Source: Chytridium lagenaria
Lineage: Eukaryota > Chytridiomycota > Chytridiomycetes > Chytridiales > Chytridiaceae
Direction of reading: 5' to 3'
Length of the DNA stretch: 64,000 nucleotides
Assembly: GCA_025449115.1 (NCBI GenBank)
Contig: JAHLKC010000110.1
Location: 62,001 to 126,000 of the forward strand
Positions 61,037-64,000 of this stretch are shown one piece after another. The notes under the pieces are model-generated. The model was not told the origin of the DNA, did no database searches, and saw only the letters and a program-made list of their open reading frames with translations. Both the position numbers and the translations under genes were made by a program. Position 1 is the stretch's first letter; the number at the start of each line of letters is the position of its first letter.

Positions 61037-63469
61037 AGATCATCGATGAATGCAGAATTTATGCGGCCTTTGGTGACATTATTGCTACCATCGTTGAGAA
61101 TGACACTTACCTTGATAGCCGAAATTCTAATCAAACAATCAAAGCATATATATAAATAAATTAAGTAAAGATAAAAATAGGAATTGACCTAACACGAAAA
61201 GGGTGGACGGAGCCAAAATACACGCCTATCGTGTTACGGGATAAATTGGCTTGAGGGTCTGAAAATCAACGGATGTTGAGAAGACTCTGCATGACAATAC
61301 ACATTGGGCTTATGGTAAAGTAAACTCGGCGTCTGAGTGTCCGTCTCGGCGGTATTCATTGATAGCTGATTGATTTAAAGAGGCCATTCATTTTCCTAAC
61401 CTATAGAAGAATATAACCTTTCATCAGCAGCGTAAAACAAAAGAAGTTTGAACTAGATAAAGGAGATTACCTGTCAGCACCAATACAAAGATGTAAAGTC
61501 TCTCTACGGCGCCTAATCTCGAAGCAACTCTGACGGGGTTAAGGTTGGATAGGGTCGGAGAGGATTGTTTCGTTTGGTACGTTTCATCAAACATTGGGAA
61601 AAGACACGGGCGCATGCATCATCAAATGCTTTTTTCAAAGTAGGCCTGTTGCAAAAAAAGAAAGAGATACAAGTTACTGGCTATAAAGATGATGTAGATA
61701 GAAAAGGAGAACTCATTATGAAATTGTCGTATACCAATCAAATCTCATCACTTCTTGATCCAGGAAATTTCCCTCCCCATTAACCGGCGCTGCCAACAAA
61801 TTCTTTGAAGTCCCATTCACACGGCAACAGCATTATCCACCCATATTTTGTAGAATCAAACGCCCCACAAAACAAGTTAAAAAATGATGCTGCATTTTCC
61901 AATCTACGTGCATCAGCTTGTTTATATTGATAACATCTAGAAATACAGCACCGAACATACTTTATACCGCTTCCCATTCATTTCCGTTGTCATGAATGAG
62001 TTCGAATGAATATATTATGTAGTTGACAGTGACAGTGCAAAGAATTTATTCACCTTGGACGCGTCTTACTATATTCATATTATAGAGTAAGATAATAATG
62101 CAACAGTGTTGTTGATCTCATTTTATATTAGGGAGTTGACAGGGGACATGCGCTGGAGCCTTTTAATTTATTGGTTCTGAGATTTCACGCGTTTTGGGCT
62201 TTCTCAGCTTTTATTAATTTGGCTCAAATTTCATCTTGATTTAAACATGGTTTTATTTCAATCAAATTCATTTCGATTTTTGATGAGGGGTTTCTTATGG
62301 TCCTGGTTTTGGTTATTTTTGGTTGATTTTTCTATTTTTTCTTTTTTTTTGGCCTATTTAAATTTTTAACACAGGATCTGAAATTCAAATTTGGTGTCCT
62401 TGAGAGACATATGTGGCATACTATGGGGAGGGGGAAAATATTGAAATGGGTGGGTCCTTTTGAATATGATCACGCAAAAGATAAACCATTTTTAAAAATG
62501 ATTTTACCAAAATGATCAACTACTTTATTGTCCATTCCCACTTGGGGCCTCAGTCGCCATCTAGACCTGTCTTGTCTAGTTCCTTGAACTTGTTAAATTA
62601 AGCCTTCACTTCCCATGACCTCTTCCAATCTCATCTGCATGTATAAAACCTTGAGGCGGAGCTCCACTCTGTTATATGGGCCTATGGGTTAGAAGGCTAT
62701 GTATTTTTTTTCATATAAACTGGGAAAAGAACAAGAGAAAGACGGAAAAATAAATTGACATTTTGTCAACCGCCTCTTTCTAGTCCAGCCTCTTGGCCCC
62801 ATGTGTTATGCCACAAAGTTGCTTATCAGCACGATCTGCTGTTAACTCTCCTGCTCTACTAATTTGTTAGACATGGCTGCACACAAATGCTTACTATCTC
62901 AAACTGGTACCATACTGAAATTTCACAAAAGAAATGATGTGAAGAGCATCCACTGTCCACTTAGTAATATGTAAGCCTACGGTTTGTTGAGCTCTAACTC
63001 TATTAAGGAAAAATGGTAAAGAACAAATATGGCATAAGAATAATAATCTGTGAAAAGCATGATACTTACGTTTCTATCAAACAGGACACCACCCATGCCA
63101 TCCGGATTATCTTTTGGATTATCATTCATTGAACAGTGTTGAGGCACTTCAGATGTTGTGCTTCAGAACTGCCTTGTTCACATTTCCTTTGGTGTAGAGC
63201 GGCTATTTTTTTTGGATAGGAAACATAAAAACCAGAGACTCCATCCTGGAGTGTGGTGATATACAGCTCTTCAACATTGACAACCCCAATACAACAGGCT
63301 TAAAAATTTAATAGAATCTTTTGTTATCAAACATACTTGTGAGATTCCTTTTCATCTATGGCTATTTTGATCAAAGAATTCGAAGCAGAGAAAAAATCTG
63401 CCTATAAATGCAAAGGAAAGACAGAATTCTATACCATCATCCCAGACAATTCCCTCCTATACATCTTCC
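61037..63469. other. AT-rich gene-free region
   Basis: No gene supported. AT-rich throughout, with T-rich stretches near 62330-62370 and A-rich near 62700-62760. Frames are short and lack any domain. Confidence 0.5.
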
Positions 63470-63690
63470 TCAATCCAGGAGCATACGTACAAATACAAAT
63501 GTTCACGTAAGCAAGCATACATTCCATTATATGTATATACGTACATGCATGTCTGCGTACATTTAAGTACACTTGTGGACGCATACTACAATTAGGTGTG
63601 CAAATGCACGCACAAGTATGCACACATACAATAATGCACATGTACATAAATACGTACACGCAACAAAACATACATATATTTGCATTGGCA
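63470..63690. repeat. degenerate TACA/GCATACGTAC-type simple repeat
   Basis: Alternating purine-pyrimidine words (ATACGTAC, GTACATGCATG, GCACACATAC) recur without a fixed period over about 220 bases, giving Cys/Met/Tyr-rich spurious frames on both strands. The remaining bases to 64000 hold no gene. Confidence 0.7.
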
Positions 63691-64000
63691 GCATCTACGT
63701 TCTGCAAAAATCAGCGTATACACAATGGATATGACCACAAATTCAATATAGCAAACTTTGACAAAAGCAAAATTCTAAAGTTAAAAAAATACATTTGTGG
63801 AAAAGAGTATTGTGGTCTGACGTCAAAGATTGTATGCTGAACACTGTGTAGGTGGGATAAATAAAAAGAACACCTTATTTATACGGACGTGGCTTAAAAT
63901 TTGAAACTTTATTTATGTACTTCTAGGCATATGAGGTAATATTCTGATCAATACTATTGCTTTAGGTGGTCAACAGTAAAGTGCTCATGGTTGAGAAACA

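Noticed and set aside
63470..63690. CRISPR-like or structured repeat array
   Set aside because: No fixed repeat and spacer lengths; it is a degenerate alternating purine-pyrimidine microsatellite.

Overview
The window reads as nuclear DNA of a flagellated (zoosporic) fungus, most likely a chytrid in the broad sense. Most genes are split by short GT-AG introns (about 40-260 nt) with clear CTAAC-type branch points. Fungal traits are a secreted GH3 glucosidase, GPI-anchored surface proteins, a Prp38 with an RS tail and a fungal-style P2C ATPase. They sit beside a complete-looking axonemal dynein heavy chain, which only organisms with motile flagella keep. The species cannot be named from the sequence.

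Layout. 0.6-6.4 kb: two secreted enzymes on + (GH3 beta-glucosidase, S41-family peptidase). 6.6-11.1 kb: one + gene that joins an arrestin-like region, an SH3 domain, a GRDP/DUF1399-like region and a Gly/Cys tail. 11.7-13.2 kb: multi-pass membrane protein (-). 14.6-15.8 kb: GPI-anchored secreted protein (+). 16.1-20.9 kb: P2C-type cation ATPase (-). 21.2-23.1 kb: PRP38 (-). 24.3-37.5 kb: single-headed inner-arm type axonemal dynein heavy chain (+). 38.2-39.9 kb: NIPA-type magnesium transporter (-). 40.8-42.7 kb: GPI-anchored periplasmic-binding-protein-like protein (+). 43.3-48.1 kb: GATA zinc finger/AT-hook protein (+). 48.1-64 kb is poorer in genes and AT-richer. It holds an internally deleted Copia retrotransposon, a PIF1-like helicase relic, GTP cyclohydrolase I, a LisH/CTLH-like WD40 protein, one unrecognised gene and a possible LINE relic.

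Three patterns cut across genes. (1) Many exons start C/pyrimidine-rich and end G/T-rich, and the pattern resets at the next intron. (2) At least four introns in the first 10 kb contain local tandem duplications of about 45-70 nt. (3) Almost every conserved gene has several one- or two-base frame breaks at otherwise perfectly conserved motifs. This looks more like residual indel error in a long-read assembly than like pseudogenes, so CDS spans below are gene extents, not uninterrupted reading frames. The genes are an ordinary eukaryotic mix of secretion, ion transport, splicing, motility and chromatin functions with no operon-like logic.
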